Assembly: GCF_044430645.1 (NCBI RefSeq)
Contig: NZ_JAWUDN010000001.1
Location: 248,001-312,000, forward strand
Length of the DNA stretch: 64,000 nt
Source: Ewingella allii
GTDB taxonomy: Bacteria; Pseudomonadota; Gammaproteobacteria; Enterobacterales; Enterobacteriaceae
Reading direction: 5' to 3'
Shown here: in pieces, positions 24,199 to 33,326 of the stretch
Layout of the letters: the number at the start of each line of letters is the position of its first letter
Position numbering within the stretch: position 1 is the stretch's first letter
Notes under the pieces: model-generated
The model's input: the letters and a program-made list of their open reading frames with translations, nothing else
Database searches by the model: none
What the model was told of the DNA's origin: nothing
Program-made: the position numbers and the translations under genes

Positions 24199-25842
24199 GT
24201 GGCTAATAACCCTCGTGCAGGACAACCTGCTCAGCAAAGCGATTTAATCAATGTGGCGCAGTTGACGTCACAATATTACGTTCTGCAACCGGACCCGGCG
24301 AACACTGCCCACGCGGTGAAGTTTGGGACTTCCGGCCATCGCGGTAGCGCGTTGCGTCATAGCTTCAACGAAAACCACATTCTGGCGATTGCTCAGGCAA
24401 TTGCTGAAGTGCGCAAAGAGCAGGGCACTACCGGTCCTTGCTACGTGGGCAAAGATACCCATGCGCTGTCCGAACCGGCCTTTATTTCCGTGCTGGAAGT
24501 GCTGACGGCCAACGGCGTTGACGTGATTGTGCAGGAAGATAATGGCTACACGCCGACGCCTGCGGTTTCTCACGCTATCCTGACCCACAATCGCAAAGGC
24601 GGCATTTTGGCTGATGGCATCGTCATCACCCCATCGCACAACCCGCCAGAAGACGGTGGCATCAAGTACAACCCAACCAATGGCGGCCCGGCTGATACTG
24701 ACCTGACGTCAGTGATCGAAAAACGTGCCAATGCGCTGCTGGCGGTCAAGCTGGCCGGCGTTCAGCGTCAGTCTCTCGACGCGGCATGGAAAAGCGGCCA
24801 TCTGCAAGCCGTAGACTTGGTTCAGCCTTATGTGGAAAGCCTTGGCGAAATCGTCGACATGAAGGCGATTCAAAAAGCGGGCCTGAAGCTGGGCGTTGAC
24901 CCACTCGGCGGTTCCGGTATCGAATACTGGAAGCGTATTGCTAAGCATTACGAATTAGATTTGACGCTGGTGAACGACTCGGTCGATCAGACTTTCCGCT
25001 TTATGCATCTCGACCACGACGGCGTGATCCGCATGGACTGCTCGTCTGAATCCGCGATGGCGGGCCTGCTGGCGCTGCGCGACAAGTTCGATTTGGCCTT
25101 CGCCAATGACCCGGATTACGACCGCCACGGCATCGTCACCCCAGCCGGTTTGATGAACCCGAACCACTATCTGGCGGTAGCGATTCAATACCTGTTCCAG
25201 CACCGTCCGCAGTGGGGCAAAGAGGTCGCCGTCGGCAAAACGCTGGTCTCCAGCGCGATGATTGATCGCGTGGTCGAAGATCTGGGCCGCAAGCTGGTGG
25301 AAGTGCCAGTGGGCTTCAAATGGTTCGTAGACGGCCTGTTTGACGGCAGCTTCGGCTTCGGCGGCGAAGAGAGCGCCGGGGCGTCCTTCTTGCGTTTCGA
25401 CGGTACGCCTTGGTCCACCGACAAAGACGGCATCATCATGTGCCTGCTGGCGGCTGAGATCACCGCCGTCACCGGCAAGAACCCGCAAGAGCACTACAAT
25501 GCGCTGGCGGCTCGCTTTGGTGCGCCAAGTTACAACCGTATTCAGGCACCTGCCACTCACGCGCAGAAAGCCGCGCTGTCCAAGCTTTCTCCTGAGCAGG
25601 TGAAAGCCGACACGCTGGCCGGTGACCCAATCACCGCCCGGCTGACCAACGCGCCGGGCAACGGGGCTTCCATCGGCGGTCTGAAAGTGATGACCAAAAA
25701 TGGCTGGTTCGCCGCGCGTCCGTCCGGTACTGAAGAAGCTTACAAAATCTATTGTGAAAGCTTCCTGGGTGCCGAGCACCGCGAAAAAATCGAAAAAGAA
25801 GCCGTGGATATCGTCAGCAAAGTGCTCGCCGACGCCAAGTAA
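24199..25842 (+). CDS. pgm: Phosphoglucomutase
   Basis: Interconverts glucose-1-phosphate and glucose-6-phosphate, linking glycolysis to glycogen, trehalose and envelope sugar nucleotides. The active-site serine loop is ITPSHNPPEDGG near residue 146, the metal loop is DPDYDRHG near residue 305, and the sugar-binding loop is GGEESAGAS near residue 391. Length is 547 against 546. The start is GTG with GGGAG eight bases upstream. It follows seqA. Confidence 0.97.
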   Translation: MANNPRAGQPAQQSDLINVAQLTSQYYVLQPDPANTAHAVKFGTSGHRGSALRHSFNENHILAIAQAIAEVRKEQGTTGPCYVGKDTHALSEPAFISVLEVLTANGVDVIVQEDNGYTPTPAVSHAILTHNRKGGILADGIVITPSHNPPEDGGIKYNPTNGGPADTDLTSVIEKRANALLAVKLAGVQRQSLDAAWKSGHLQAVDLVQPYVESLGEIVDMKAIQKAGLKLGVDPLGGSGIEYWKRIAKHYELDLTLVNDSVDQTFRFMHLDHDGVIRMDCSSESAMAGLLALRDKFDLAFANDPDYDRHGIVTPAGLMNPNHYLAVAIQYLFQHRPQWGKEVAVGKTLVSSAMIDRVVEDLGRKLVEVPVGFKWFVDGLFDGSFGFGGEESAGASFLRFDGTPWSTDKDGIIMCLLAAEITAVTGKNPQEHYNALAARFGAPSYNRIQAPATHAQKAALSKLSPEQVKADTLAGDPITARLTNAPGNGASIGGLKVMTKNGWFAARPSGTEEAYKIYCESFLGAEHREKIEKEAVDIVSKVLADAK

Positions 25843-25865
25843 TCCCGACCTCTGCTCCAAAAACA

Positions 25866-25891
25866 AAGCGCTGAATCTTCAGCGCTTTTTT
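25866..25891 (+). terminator. Terminator after pgm
   Basis: AAGCGCTGA-ATC-TTCAGCGCTT hairpin followed by TTTT. Confidence 0.9.
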
Positions 25892-25982
25892 GCTTTCTGC
25901 GCCTTCTGAAATTCCCCCTGTCATAAAAAAGATATATCGAAATTGCATTTTCGACTTGCTGACGGCTGAAATTCGATCTAGT

Positions 25983-26015
25983 TTAGATATATCGAAAACA
26001 ATTCGATATATCTAA
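25983..26015. promoter_or_regulatory. Perfect inverted-repeat operator before the PadR gene
   Basis: TTAGATATATCGAA (25983-25996) and TTCGATATATCTAA (26002-26015) are exact reverse complements separated by AACAA. A further half-site GATATATCGAA lies at about 25931-25941. The site ends 28 bases before the PadR-family start codon, so autoregulation is likely. Confidence 0.85.
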
Positions 26016-26042
26016 ATAACCCTGTTTTTAAGGATTGAATCT

Positions 26043-26744
26043 ATGTTTAGCAAACTGTTCGAAGGCCGCCATCGCGGCCACGGATGCCGCGAAGAGGGGC
26101 ATCACCGTCACGGTCATCGCGATATGCGTCGCGGCGGGCGTCATCATTTTGGCGATCGCGATGAGCGCGGCGAAGGCCGTCGCGGCGGTCGTGGGGAAGG
26201 GCGTCACGGCGAGCGCGTACAGCGGCTGTTTGAGCACGGCGACCTGCGCCGCGTGCTGCTGGCGCTGGTGGCGAAAAAGCCAAGCCACGGCTATGAGCTG
26301 ATTAAAGCGATTGAAGAAGCCTCGTCTGGCCTCTATGTGCCAAGCCCTGGGGTGATTTACCCGACGCTGACCCTGCTGGAAGAGCAAGACTTTCTGGAAG
26401 CTGTCGCCACCGGCAATGGCCGCAAAAGCTACCAAATTACCGAAGCCGGTAAAGTCGAGCTGGCGCAGCATCAGGAAGTGGTCGACATCATCTTCGCCCG
26501 TCTGGCTGGCGCAACGCGACCGCGCGGTGGCAACTTGGCGGAAGGTATCTCAGACGCCATGCACCGTCTGAAACGCGTGCTGCGCGGCAATATGATGCGC
26601 GGCGATTTGAGTGCCGAGCAGGTGGCCCGCGTTAATGCCACGCTGGTCAAAGCGGTAGAAAGCATTGAAGCCGAATTCGCCGCCATCGACGCCGAACTGG
26701 CCGCTGCGTCTTCTAAAAATGCTCATTCTGAGGAGAAAAAATAA
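26043..26744 (+). CDS. PadR-family regulator with His/Arg/Gly-rich N-terminus (YqjI-like)
   Basis: A transcription regulator. The first 55 residues are low-complexity (His, Arg, Gly, Asp; for example GCREEGHHRHGHRDMRRGGR). The PadR winged helix follows at about residues 58-140, with SHGYELIKAIEE and YVPSPGVIYPTLTLLEEQ. A helical C-terminal dimerisation region comes after. This layout is that of E. coli YqjI, a nickel-responsive repressor with a His/Cys-rich N-terminus; here there is only one Cys in that region, so metal binding, if any, would rest on His. It sits behind a perfect operator and overlaps the next gene by one base (TAATG). Confidence 0.85.
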   Translation: MFSKLFEGRHRGHGCREEGHHRHGHRDMRRGGRHHFGDRDERGEGRRGGRGEGRHGERVQRLFEHGDLRRVLLALVAKKPSHGYELIKAIEEASSGLYVPSPGVIYPTLTLLEEQDFLEAVATGNGRKSYQITEAGKVELAQHQEVVDIIFARLAGATRPRGGNLAEGISDAMHRLKRVLRGNMMRGDLSAEQVARVNATLVKAVESIEAEFAAIDAELAAASSKNAHSEEKK

Positions 26745-27055
26745 TGCCGGGTTACCGTTATCGCATCACCGTAGAGCCATTAACTGACAAGCACGGCGAT
26801 CCTCTGGAAGCCGAAACGCTGGTGTTCGAAGCTGAGAACCACGATGAGATTTTGGGCATTGTGAAGCGTTTGCAGGCGCGGGAAGATTTGGGCTTTGGCG
26901 AAGAGAAAACGGCGGCTTTTGCCGTGGGATTGAAGTTATTCTCCGAAACCATGATGGAGAACCGCAAGCATCCGCTGTTCGACCCTCTGCGCACCGCCTT
27001 TAAGGATTTCATGATGCTGCTGAAAACCGGCAAAGTGCGCGAGCGGGAAGAGTAA
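26744..27055 (+). CDS. DUF3861 family small protein
   Basis: A 103-residue protein of unknown function. The N-terminus YRYRITVEPLTDKHGDPL and the overall form fit the DUF3861 family. It is acidic/basic mixed, without membrane segments or a signal peptide, so probably cytoplasmic. It is translationally coupled to the upstream PadR gene (TAATG overlap), so it is expected to be controlled by that regulator. Its stop is 6 bases from the stop of convergent kdpE. Confidence 0.8.
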   Translation: MPGYRYRITVEPLTDKHGDPLEAETLVFEAENHDEILGIVKRLQAREDLGFGEEKTAAFAVGLKLFSETMMENRKHPLFDPLRTAFKDFMMLLKTGKVREREE

Positions 27056-27061
27056 AGCAGG

Positions 27062-27751
27062 TTAGGGCAGGAATCGGTAGCCGACGCCCGTTTCAGTCAA
27101 CAGATGGCGTGGACGGGTGGCATCGACTTCCAGCTTCTGCCGCAAATGGCCCATATAAATTCGCAGATAGTGGCTGTGCTCGACGTAGTTTGGCCCCCAG
27201 ACGTGGCTCAATAATTGCCGCTGGGTGATCACTTTCCCACTGTTAGCCAGCAGCTCCGCCAGCAGGCGAAACTCAATCGGCGTCAGGTGTAAATCTTCGC
27301 CATTGCGCTGCACGCGCCGATTGACCAAATCCACGTTGATATCAGAGAAACTTACCAGCGGGCTTTCCTGATGGCTGCCGGCATGGCGTCTCAGGGCCAC
27401 GCGCACCCGCGCCAACAGCTCGCCAACGCCAAACGGCTTAGTCAGGAAGTCATCGGCACCGGCATCCAGCGCGGCAATTTTATCTTCTTCACTGGTTCTG
27501 GCTGAAAGCACAATCACCGGGATACTGCTCCAGTGGCGCAAATCGCGAATGTAATCCAGCCCGTCGCCATCCGGTAAACCGAGATCAAGAATAATCAGGT
27601 CAGGCTTGCGCGTACCGGCCTCAATCAGCCCGCGTTGCAGCGTATCGCTCTCGAAAACGCGCAAACCTTCGCCCTCCAGCGCGGTACGAACAAAGCGCCG
27701 GATCTCTTTCTCATCTTCAACAATCAAAATATTAATGGGAGATGAAGTCAC
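27062..27751 (-). CDS. kdpE: KdpE response regulator
   Basis: OmpR-family activator of kdpFABC. The receiver domain (residues 1-120) has the acidic pocket VEDEKE, the phospho-acceptor Asp in LIILDLGLPDGDG (near residue 55), and the conserved Lys in FLTKPFG. The winged-helix domain (about 130-229) ends with YLRIYMGHLRQKLE and GVGYRF. The start is GTG, overlapping the kdpD stop by 4 bases (GTGA), so the two are coupled. Length is 229 against 225 in E. coli. Confidence 0.96.
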   Translation of the reverse strand: MTSSPINILIVEDEKEIRRFVRTALEGEGLRVFESDTLQRGLIEAGTRKPDLIILDLGLPDGDGLDYIRDLRHWSSIPVIVLSARTSEEDKIAALDAGADDFLTKPFGVGELLARVRVALRRHAGSHQESPLVSFSDINVDLVNRRVQRNGEDLHLTPIEFRLLAELLANSGKVITQRQLLSHVWGPNYVEHSHYLRIYMGHLRQKLEVDATRPRHLLTETGVGYRFLP

Positions 27752-30441
27752 ATTTCCTCAATTATGTCAGTGTCCATTTCTGGCAGTGATTCCAAAGGTA
27801 AGCGGAAACGGAAGCGCGCGCCGCCGTTAGGGCCATTTTCCGCCCAGATTTCTCCGTCGTGTACTTCAATAATGGCACGACAAATCGCTAATCCCAAGCC
27901 TACGCCGGGGATTGCTGACTCTTTATTTCCGCGAGAGAATTTGTCGAAGATGGCGCGCTCGCCGCCGGACATAATTCCCGGCCCGTTGTCCCACACTTCC
28001 ATCTCCAGCCACTCCTGCTGCGGCGTGGCGCGAATGCCGATGGTCGCCCCAGAACCGGCGTATTTATGGGCATTCTCCAGCAGGTTGATAAATACCCGCT
28101 CAATCAGGCTGCCGTCGCAGTTCACCAGCAATAGCTCTTCCGGCAGCTCGATTTTGATTTCGTGGCTGCTAAGCACGGTTTCCAGCATGCGCAGCGCGCT
28201 GCCAATGATCTCTTCCACCGACTGCCACTCTTTGCGCAGGTTAAAGCCGCCGGACTGAATGCGCGCCATATCTAGCAAATTGTTCACCAGCCGGGTGGTG
28301 CTGAGGACTTGTTGGCGAATCTGATTAGCCTGCGGCGCGTGTTTCGAGCCTTCGGACGCTAAGTCCAAGGTCAGAATTTCTGCCTGACCGAACAGCACGG
28401 TGAGGGGCGTGCGCAGGTCGTGGGAGAGGGCGGAGAGCAGCGAGTTGCGCAGCTGTTCGCGCTCGGCGTCCAGCCGCGCGCTTTCGGCGCTGGCGGCTAA
28501 ATCTAAACGCTCGAGGGCGTTGGCGACCAGCACGGTGAAGGTTTGCAGCAGTCGCTGCTGCTCCGGCACCATCAGCTGTCGGGCGTTGGTCGGCTCAACC
28601 GCCAGCAGGCCGCGCGACTGGCCGGAGGCCACCAGAGGCAGCAGTTGGTAAGGCACGCCCGCCAGCGTGTCGGTACCTGCTCCGGCTGGCATCTGCTTGT
28701 CAAAACTCCAGCGCGCAATGGCGTCATCCACCACGATGCTGGCGCCTTCATCGCTGGCCGCCGGAGCCAGACCGCCATTTTCCTGCGGCAGTAAAACCGC
28801 GGTTTTGGCGTGCAGGCTGGAAGAGATAAAGTGGCGGCTGGTTTGGGCAATGGCGTCTGGCGTCAATGCCTGACTTAAACCTTTCGACATTTCATACAGA
28901 TGCTGAGCGCGCTGTTCGCGGTGACGGGCAATGCGCGCCTGATAGCGCACCCCGGCGGTGAGATTGCCGATCAGAATGCCGACAATCAGCATCACCGCGA
29001 AGGTCACCAGATACTGGGCGTCGGTGACCGCCAGTGAGCCTCGGGGCTGGACGAAGAACAGGTCGAAGCTGGCGACGTTAATCACCGCGGCCAGCGCCGA
29101 CGGCCAGCGGCCATAAAATAGCGCGACGATCACCACGCCGAGCAGGTAAACCATCACCAGGTTGGCCTGATCGAAGGCCGGGATCAGCCATTGTGAGAAT
29201 AGGGTGATCAGCGTACAGAGCGCCACGGCCACGGCGCAGCCCTGAAGCTGGCGGCGGAATTTCTCGGCGAAGGTGCGGGCGTCGTGCTCTTTGCGGCTCG
29301 GGATCGCCGGGGCATCTTCCAGCCCGATGATCATCAAATCTAAATCTGGCCCGATGCGCGCCAGGCGGTCGGCGAAGCTGCCGCCAAGCTTCCAGCGCTG
29401 CTCTTTGCGCCGCCCCATCAGCACTTTGCCCAGACGGTGCTCGCGGGCATAGCGCAGAATGGCTTTCTCTTCCTGCGGGTCGGAGAGGGTGGCAGTTTCG
29501 GCCCCCAGCTCCTGCGCCAGTTTTAGCGAGCGCAAAATCGCCCGCCGCTGGCCTTCTGGCAGACGATGCAGGCGCGGGGTTTCGACATACACCGCGTGCC
29601 AGATGCACCCCAGCCGCGCCGCCAGCCGCGAGGCGACGCGCACTAATTTCTCATTGCCGCCGCCGTGACCGATGCACAGCAGCAGGGCGTCGCGAGTGTG
29701 CCAGACGCGGTGGACGCCCTGATCATCGCGGTATTCGCGCATCTGGTCATCAACCCGGTCGGCGGTGCGGCGCAGGGCTAATTCGCGCAGCGCAATCAGA
29801 TTGCCTTTGCGGAAAAAGTGCTCGATGGCGCGCTCGGCCTGACCGGGAATATAGACTTTGCCCTCTTTCAGACGCTGGCGCAGCGAGTCCGGCGGCAGGT
29901 CCACCAGCACCACTTCTGTGGCGTCATCAAATAGCCGGTCAGGGACGGTTTCGCGAATAATAATCCCCGTCACGCCGCTGACCACGTCGTTCAAACTCTC
30001 CAGATGCTGCACGTTGACGGTGGTAAACACGTCGATTCCGGCATCTAAAAGCTCATCAATATCTTGCCAGCGCTTCGGGTGGCGGGAGCCGGTGGCGTTG
30101 CTGTGCGCCAGTTCATCCATCAGGATCAGGGCAGGGTGGCGGGCGAGGGCGGCGTCGAGATCAAACTCCTGCACCAGACGACCACGGTGCTGAATGCGTT
30201 TCGGCGGCAGCAGGCTCAGGCCGGGCAGCAGGGCCTCAGTCTCTTTACGCCCGTGGGTTTCCACCACGCCGACCAAAACATCGAGGCCCGTGGCGCGTAA
30301 ACGCTGGGCCTCTTGTAACATGGCAAAGGTTTTTCCAACGCCCGCGCAGGCACCGAAAAAGACTTTTAATTGACCGCGCGGCTTCTCATTAGCGAGCGCC
30401 AGAAGACTATCGGGGTCGGGGCGTTGTGATTCTTCCACCAT
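27748..30441 (-). CDS. kdpD: KdpD sensor histidine kinase
   Basis: An inner-membrane sensor of K+ limitation and turgor. The N-terminal KdpD domain carries Walker A GACAGVGKT near residue 35 and the conserved block ELAHSNATGSRHPKRWQD. It is followed by a USP-like domain, four membrane segments (about residues 400-500), a GAF-like region, and the kinase core with the H-box ALSHDLRTPLT (near 670) and ATP-binding GVGLGLAICRAI. ATG 30441 is chosen because a GGGA motif precedes it; the frame continues to 30456. This gives 897 residues against 894 in E. coli. A large hairpin separates it from kdpC. Confidence 0.95.
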   Translation of the reverse strand: MVEESQRPDPDSLLALANEKPRGQLKVFFGACAGVGKTFAMLQEAQRLRATGLDVLVGVVETHGRKETEALLPGLSLLPPKRIQHRGRLVQEFDLDAALARHPALILMDELAHSNATGSRHPKRWQDIDELLDAGIDVFTTVNVQHLESLNDVVSGVTGIIIRETVPDRLFDDATEVVLVDLPPDSLRQRLKEGKVYIPGQAERAIEHFFRKGNLIALRELALRRTADRVDDQMREYRDDQGVHRVWHTRDALLLCIGHGGGNEKLVRVASRLAARLGCIWHAVYVETPRLHRLPEGQRRAILRSLKLAQELGAETATLSDPQEEKAILRYAREHRLGKVLMGRRKEQRWKLGGSFADRLARIGPDLDLMIIGLEDAPAIPSRKEHDARTFAEKFRRQLQGCAVAVALCTLITLFSQWLIPAFDQANLVMVYLLGVVIVALFYGRWPSALAAVINVASFDLFFVQPRGSLAVTDAQYLVTFAVMLIVGILIGNLTAGVRYQARIARHREQRAQHLYEMSKGLSQALTPDAIAQTSRHFISSSLHAKTAVLLPQENGGLAPAASDEGASIVVDDAIARWSFDKQMPAGAGTDTLAGVPYQLLPLVASGQSRGLLAVEPTNARQLMVPEQQRLLQTFTVLVANALERLDLAASAESARLDAEREQLRNSLLSALSHDLRTPLTVLFGQAEILTLDLASEGSKHAPQANQIRQQVLSTTRLVNNLLDMARIQSGGFNLRKEWQSVEEIIGSALRMLETVLSSHEIKIELPEELLLVNCDGSLIERVFINLLENAHKYAGSGATIGIRATPQQEWLEMEVWDNGPGIMSGGERAIFDKFSRGNKESAIPGVGLGLAICRAIIEVHDGEIWAENGPNGGARFRFRLPLESLPEMDTDIIEEM

Positions 30442-30473
30442 GTGTTTTCCCATCATAATTTAGAAAGCCGAAC

Positions 30474-30532
30474 GGGCGCAGCATGTTGCATTTTCCGAGG
30501 GGGAATCTCGAAAGGTGCAGCGTGTTGCGCCC
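30474..30532 (-). repeat. Long hairpin between kdpC and kdpD
   Basis: On the minus strand two 26-base arms pair around the loop ATTCCCC. The outer end is GGGCGCA / TGCGCCC and the inner end is TTTCGAG / CTCGGAA. About 20 of 26 positions are Watson-Crick. There is no T-run, so it is more likely an RNA-processing or stability element, or a partial terminator, than a strong terminator. Confidence 0.65.
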
Positions 30533-30577
30533 TAATCACTGATCCTCTTTATCTAGAGGACATCTTTATTCGAACCC

Positions 30578-31204
30578 TTACTGCGCTTTCAGGTTGTCCA
30601 GCGCATGGTTTAATTCAAGCACGTTGACCACGGTTGGGCCGATAAAGCTCGCCAGCGGCGACGAGGTATTATCATCAATCAGTTTATTGACTTGCGCCAG
30701 CGTTAAGCCACGCGCCGTTGCCACGCGCTGGGCCTGCCACTGTGCGGCTTCCACCGAAATTTGTGGGTCAAGGCCGCTGCCCGATGCGGTGACTAAATCC
30801 ACCGGAACCTGTGGCGAACTTTGTGGGTTCGCTTTACGCAGTGCCGCCACGCGATCCGCCACGGCTTTGTCCAGCGCCGGATTGCTCGCCGCCATGTTGC
30901 TGCCGCCGGACGCCATTGAATTATAGGGGGTATCGGACGTCGCCGACGGACGCCCCCAGAAATAGTTGTCGCGAGTGAAGTTCTGGCCAATCAGCTCAGA
31001 ACCGACAATCACGCCATTGTCACGGATCAGCGAACCTTCAGCGCGGTAGTTGAATACCGCGGTGGAGATCCCGGTGGTGACGAACGGGTAGACCACCCCG
31101 GTCGCCAGCGTCAGCAGCACCGTCATCACAATTGCAGGGCGCAGGTAGCTCATGCGGGTTGGCGCTGGAGCATGGTTAGCAGACTGAGCACGTAAAACAG
31201 ACAT
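30578..31204 (-). CDS. kdpC: KdpC, subunit of the potassium-transporting ATPase
   Basis: A single-pass inner-membrane subunit that assists K+ and ATP handling in KdpFABC. It has an N-terminal membrane helix (LRPAIVMTVLLTLATGVVYP, about residues 20-40) and a periplasmic domain with GSELIGQNF, YFWGRPSAT and SGSGLDPQISVEAA. Length is 208 against 190 in E. coli; the extra residues are at the N-terminus (MSVLRAQSANHAPAPT), ahead of the first conserved segment. An internal ATG (MSYLRPAIV) 19 residues in could be the start. Confidence 0.95.
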   Translation of the reverse strand: MSVLRAQSANHAPAPTRMSYLRPAIVMTVLLTLATGVVYPFVTTGISTAVFNYRAEGSLIRDNGVIVGSELIGQNFTRDNYFWGRPSATSDTPYNSMASGGSNMAASNPALDKAVADRVAALRKANPQSSPQVPVDLVTASGSGLDPQISVEAAQWQAQRVATARGLTLAQVNKLIDDNTSSPLASFIGPTVVNVLELNHALDNLKAQ

Positions 31205-31216
31205 AGTCTTTATCCC

Positions 31217-33301
31217 TTAACTTAAGTGTAAAACGGTGAGGATCACGTCGATAATCTTGATACCGATAAACGGCACCACCAGACCACCCACGCCATAAAT
31301 CCACAGGTTGCGACGCAGCAGCGACGCGGCGCTCATGGCTTTATAACTCACACCGCGTAACGCCAGTGGGATCAGGAACACAATCACCAAGGCGTTGAAA
31401 ATCACTGCTGACATAATCGCCGAAGCAGGGGAGGTCAGGTGCATCACGTTCAGCGCGTTCAGCTGCGGATAGGTCGCCGCGAACGCCGCCGGGATAATGG
31501 CGAAGTACTTCGCCACGTCGTTGGCGATACTGAAGGTGGTCAGCGAGCCGCGCGTCATCAGCATCTGCTTACCGATATGCACCACTTCAATCAGCTTGGT
31601 CGGGTTGGAATCCAGATCCACCATGTTGCCGGCTTCTTTCGCCGCTTGGGTACCTGAGTTCATCGCCACCGCCACGTCAGCCTGTGCCAGAGCAGGGGCG
31701 TCGTTGGTACCGTCGCCGGTCATCGCCACCAGACGGCCTTCTGACTGGTATTGGCGAATCAGCGCCAGCTTGGCTTCCGGCGTGGCTTCAGACAAGAAGT
31801 CATCCACCCCGGCTTCGGCCGCGATAGCGGCGGCGGTCAGACGGTTGTCACCGGTGATCATCACCGTTTTGATCCCCATCTTACGCAGCTCGGCAAAGCG
31901 CTCTTTGATGCCGCCTTTGACGATGTCCTTCAGCTCAACCACGCCCAGAACGCGCGCACCTTCAGCCACGACCAGCGGCGTACCGCCTTTACGAGCTACG
32001 TTTTCCACCAGGCCTTCGATAGCCTGCGGGAAGCTGCCGCCGTTGGTTTCCACGTGGCGACGAATGGCGTCCACCGAGCCTTTACGAATGCTGCGGTCGC
32101 CGATGTTCACGCCGCTCATACGGGTTTGCGCAGAGAACGGAACAAAGGTGGCGTTCAGCGAATGAATATCGCGTTCGCGCAGGTTAAAGCGTTGTTTCGC
32201 CAGCACCACGATGCTGCGGCCTTCCGGCGTTTCGTCCGCCAGTGAGGATAACTGTGCGGCATCGGCCAGTTCCTGTTCCGTCACCTGAGGTGCGGGCAGG
32301 AACTGCGATGCCTGACGGTTACCCAGCGTAATGGTCCCGGTCTTGTCGAGCAGCAGCACGTCAACGTCACCCGCGGCTTCTACAGCACGGCCGCTGGTGG
32401 CAATCACGTTAGCTTCCAGCATGCGGCTCATACCCGCCACGCCGATGGCCGACAGCAGGCCGCCGATGGTGGTAGGGATCAGACAGACTAACAGCGCGAC
32501 CAGTACGGTGACGGTGACTGGAACGCCCATGTGGCTGGCGTCAACGCTGAACAGCGAGAACGGATAGAGCGTTGCGGTGGCTAGAACGAACACCAGCGTC
32601 AGCGCAACCAGCAGAATGGTCAGAGCCACTTCGTTTGGCGTTTTGCGACGTTTTGCGCCTTCCACCATGGCGATCATCCGGTCAAGGAAGGTGTCGCCCG
32701 GGTTCGCCGTACACTCAACAATCAGCCAGTCAGACAGCACGCGAGTACCGCCGGTGACGGAGGAGAAGTCACCGCCTGACTCACGAATCACCGGTGCGGA
32801 TTCACCAGTAATGGCGCTCTCATCCACTGACGCACCGCCGACCAGCACTTCACCGTCGCACGGCACGGTATCACCGGCTTCGATCAGCACCATGTCGCCT
32901 TTACGCAGGCTGTCTGCGGCCACTTTAACCACCGGAGATTCCGGGCGCGGTTCGTAGATTTTCTTCGCCCAGCTGGTCTTCTGCACGCCTTTCAGGCTCT
33001 GTGCCTGCGCCTTGCTGCGGCCTTCTGCCAACGCTTCGGCAAAGTTGGCGAACAGCACGGTGAACCACAGCCACAGTGACACGCTGCCGGTGAAGGCGGC
33101 GCTGCCGTCAGTCTGTTTGAACAGAATAGCCAGCCAAATAATGGTGGTCAGAATACTGCCCAGATACACCACGAACATCACCGGGTTACGCCACTGGACG
33201 CGCGGGTCCAGTTTCTTCACCGAGTCGAGCAGGGCGGTGCGGATCAGGCGCGGTTCAAACAGCGCACGTTGTTTACGAGTCATTTTATTAATCTCACTCA
33301 T
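31217..33301 (-). CDS. kdpB: KdpB, P-type ATPase catalytic subunit
   Basis: The energy-coupling subunit of the high-affinity K+ pump. The phosphorylation site is LLLDKTGTITLGNRQAS near residue 315, the actuator loop is ITGESAPV, and the hinge is MTGDGTNDAPALAQADV. Several membrane helices flank these domains. Length is 694 against 682 in E. coli. It follows kdpA by 25 bases and precedes kdpC by 12. Confidence 0.97.
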   Translation of the reverse strand: MSEINKMTRKQRALFEPRLIRTALLDSVKKLDPRVQWRNPVMFVVYLGSILTTIIWLAILFKQTDGSAAFTGSVSLWLWFTVLFANFAEALAEGRSKAQAQSLKGVQKTSWAKKIYEPRPESPVVKVAADSLRKGDMVLIEAGDTVPCDGEVLVGGASVDESAITGESAPVIRESGGDFSSVTGGTRVLSDWLIVECTANPGDTFLDRMIAMVEGAKRRKTPNEVALTILLVALTLVFVLATATLYPFSLFSVDASHMGVPVTVTVLVALLVCLIPTTIGGLLSAIGVAGMSRMLEANVIATSGRAVEAAGDVDVLLLDKTGTITLGNRQASQFLPAPQVTEQELADAAQLSSLADETPEGRSIVVLAKQRFNLRERDIHSLNATFVPFSAQTRMSGVNIGDRSIRKGSVDAIRRHVETNGGSFPQAIEGLVENVARKGGTPLVVAEGARVLGVVELKDIVKGGIKERFAELRKMGIKTVMITGDNRLTAAAIAAEAGVDDFLSEATPEAKLALIRQYQSEGRLVAMTGDGTNDAPALAQADVAVAMNSGTQAAKEAGNMVDLDSNPTKLIEVVHIGKQMLMTRGSLTTFSIANDVAKYFAIIPAAFAATYPQLNALNVMHLTSPASAIMSAVIFNALVIVFLIPLALRGVSYKAMSAASLLRRNLWIYGVGGLVVPFIGIKIIDVILTVLHLS

Positions 33302-33326
33302 TATCAGTTCAACGGGTTACGCGGCA

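Noticed and set aside
24955..25866. 303-codon minus-strand frame opposite pgm
   Set aside because: Antisense to conserved pgm; it also runs through the pgm terminator.
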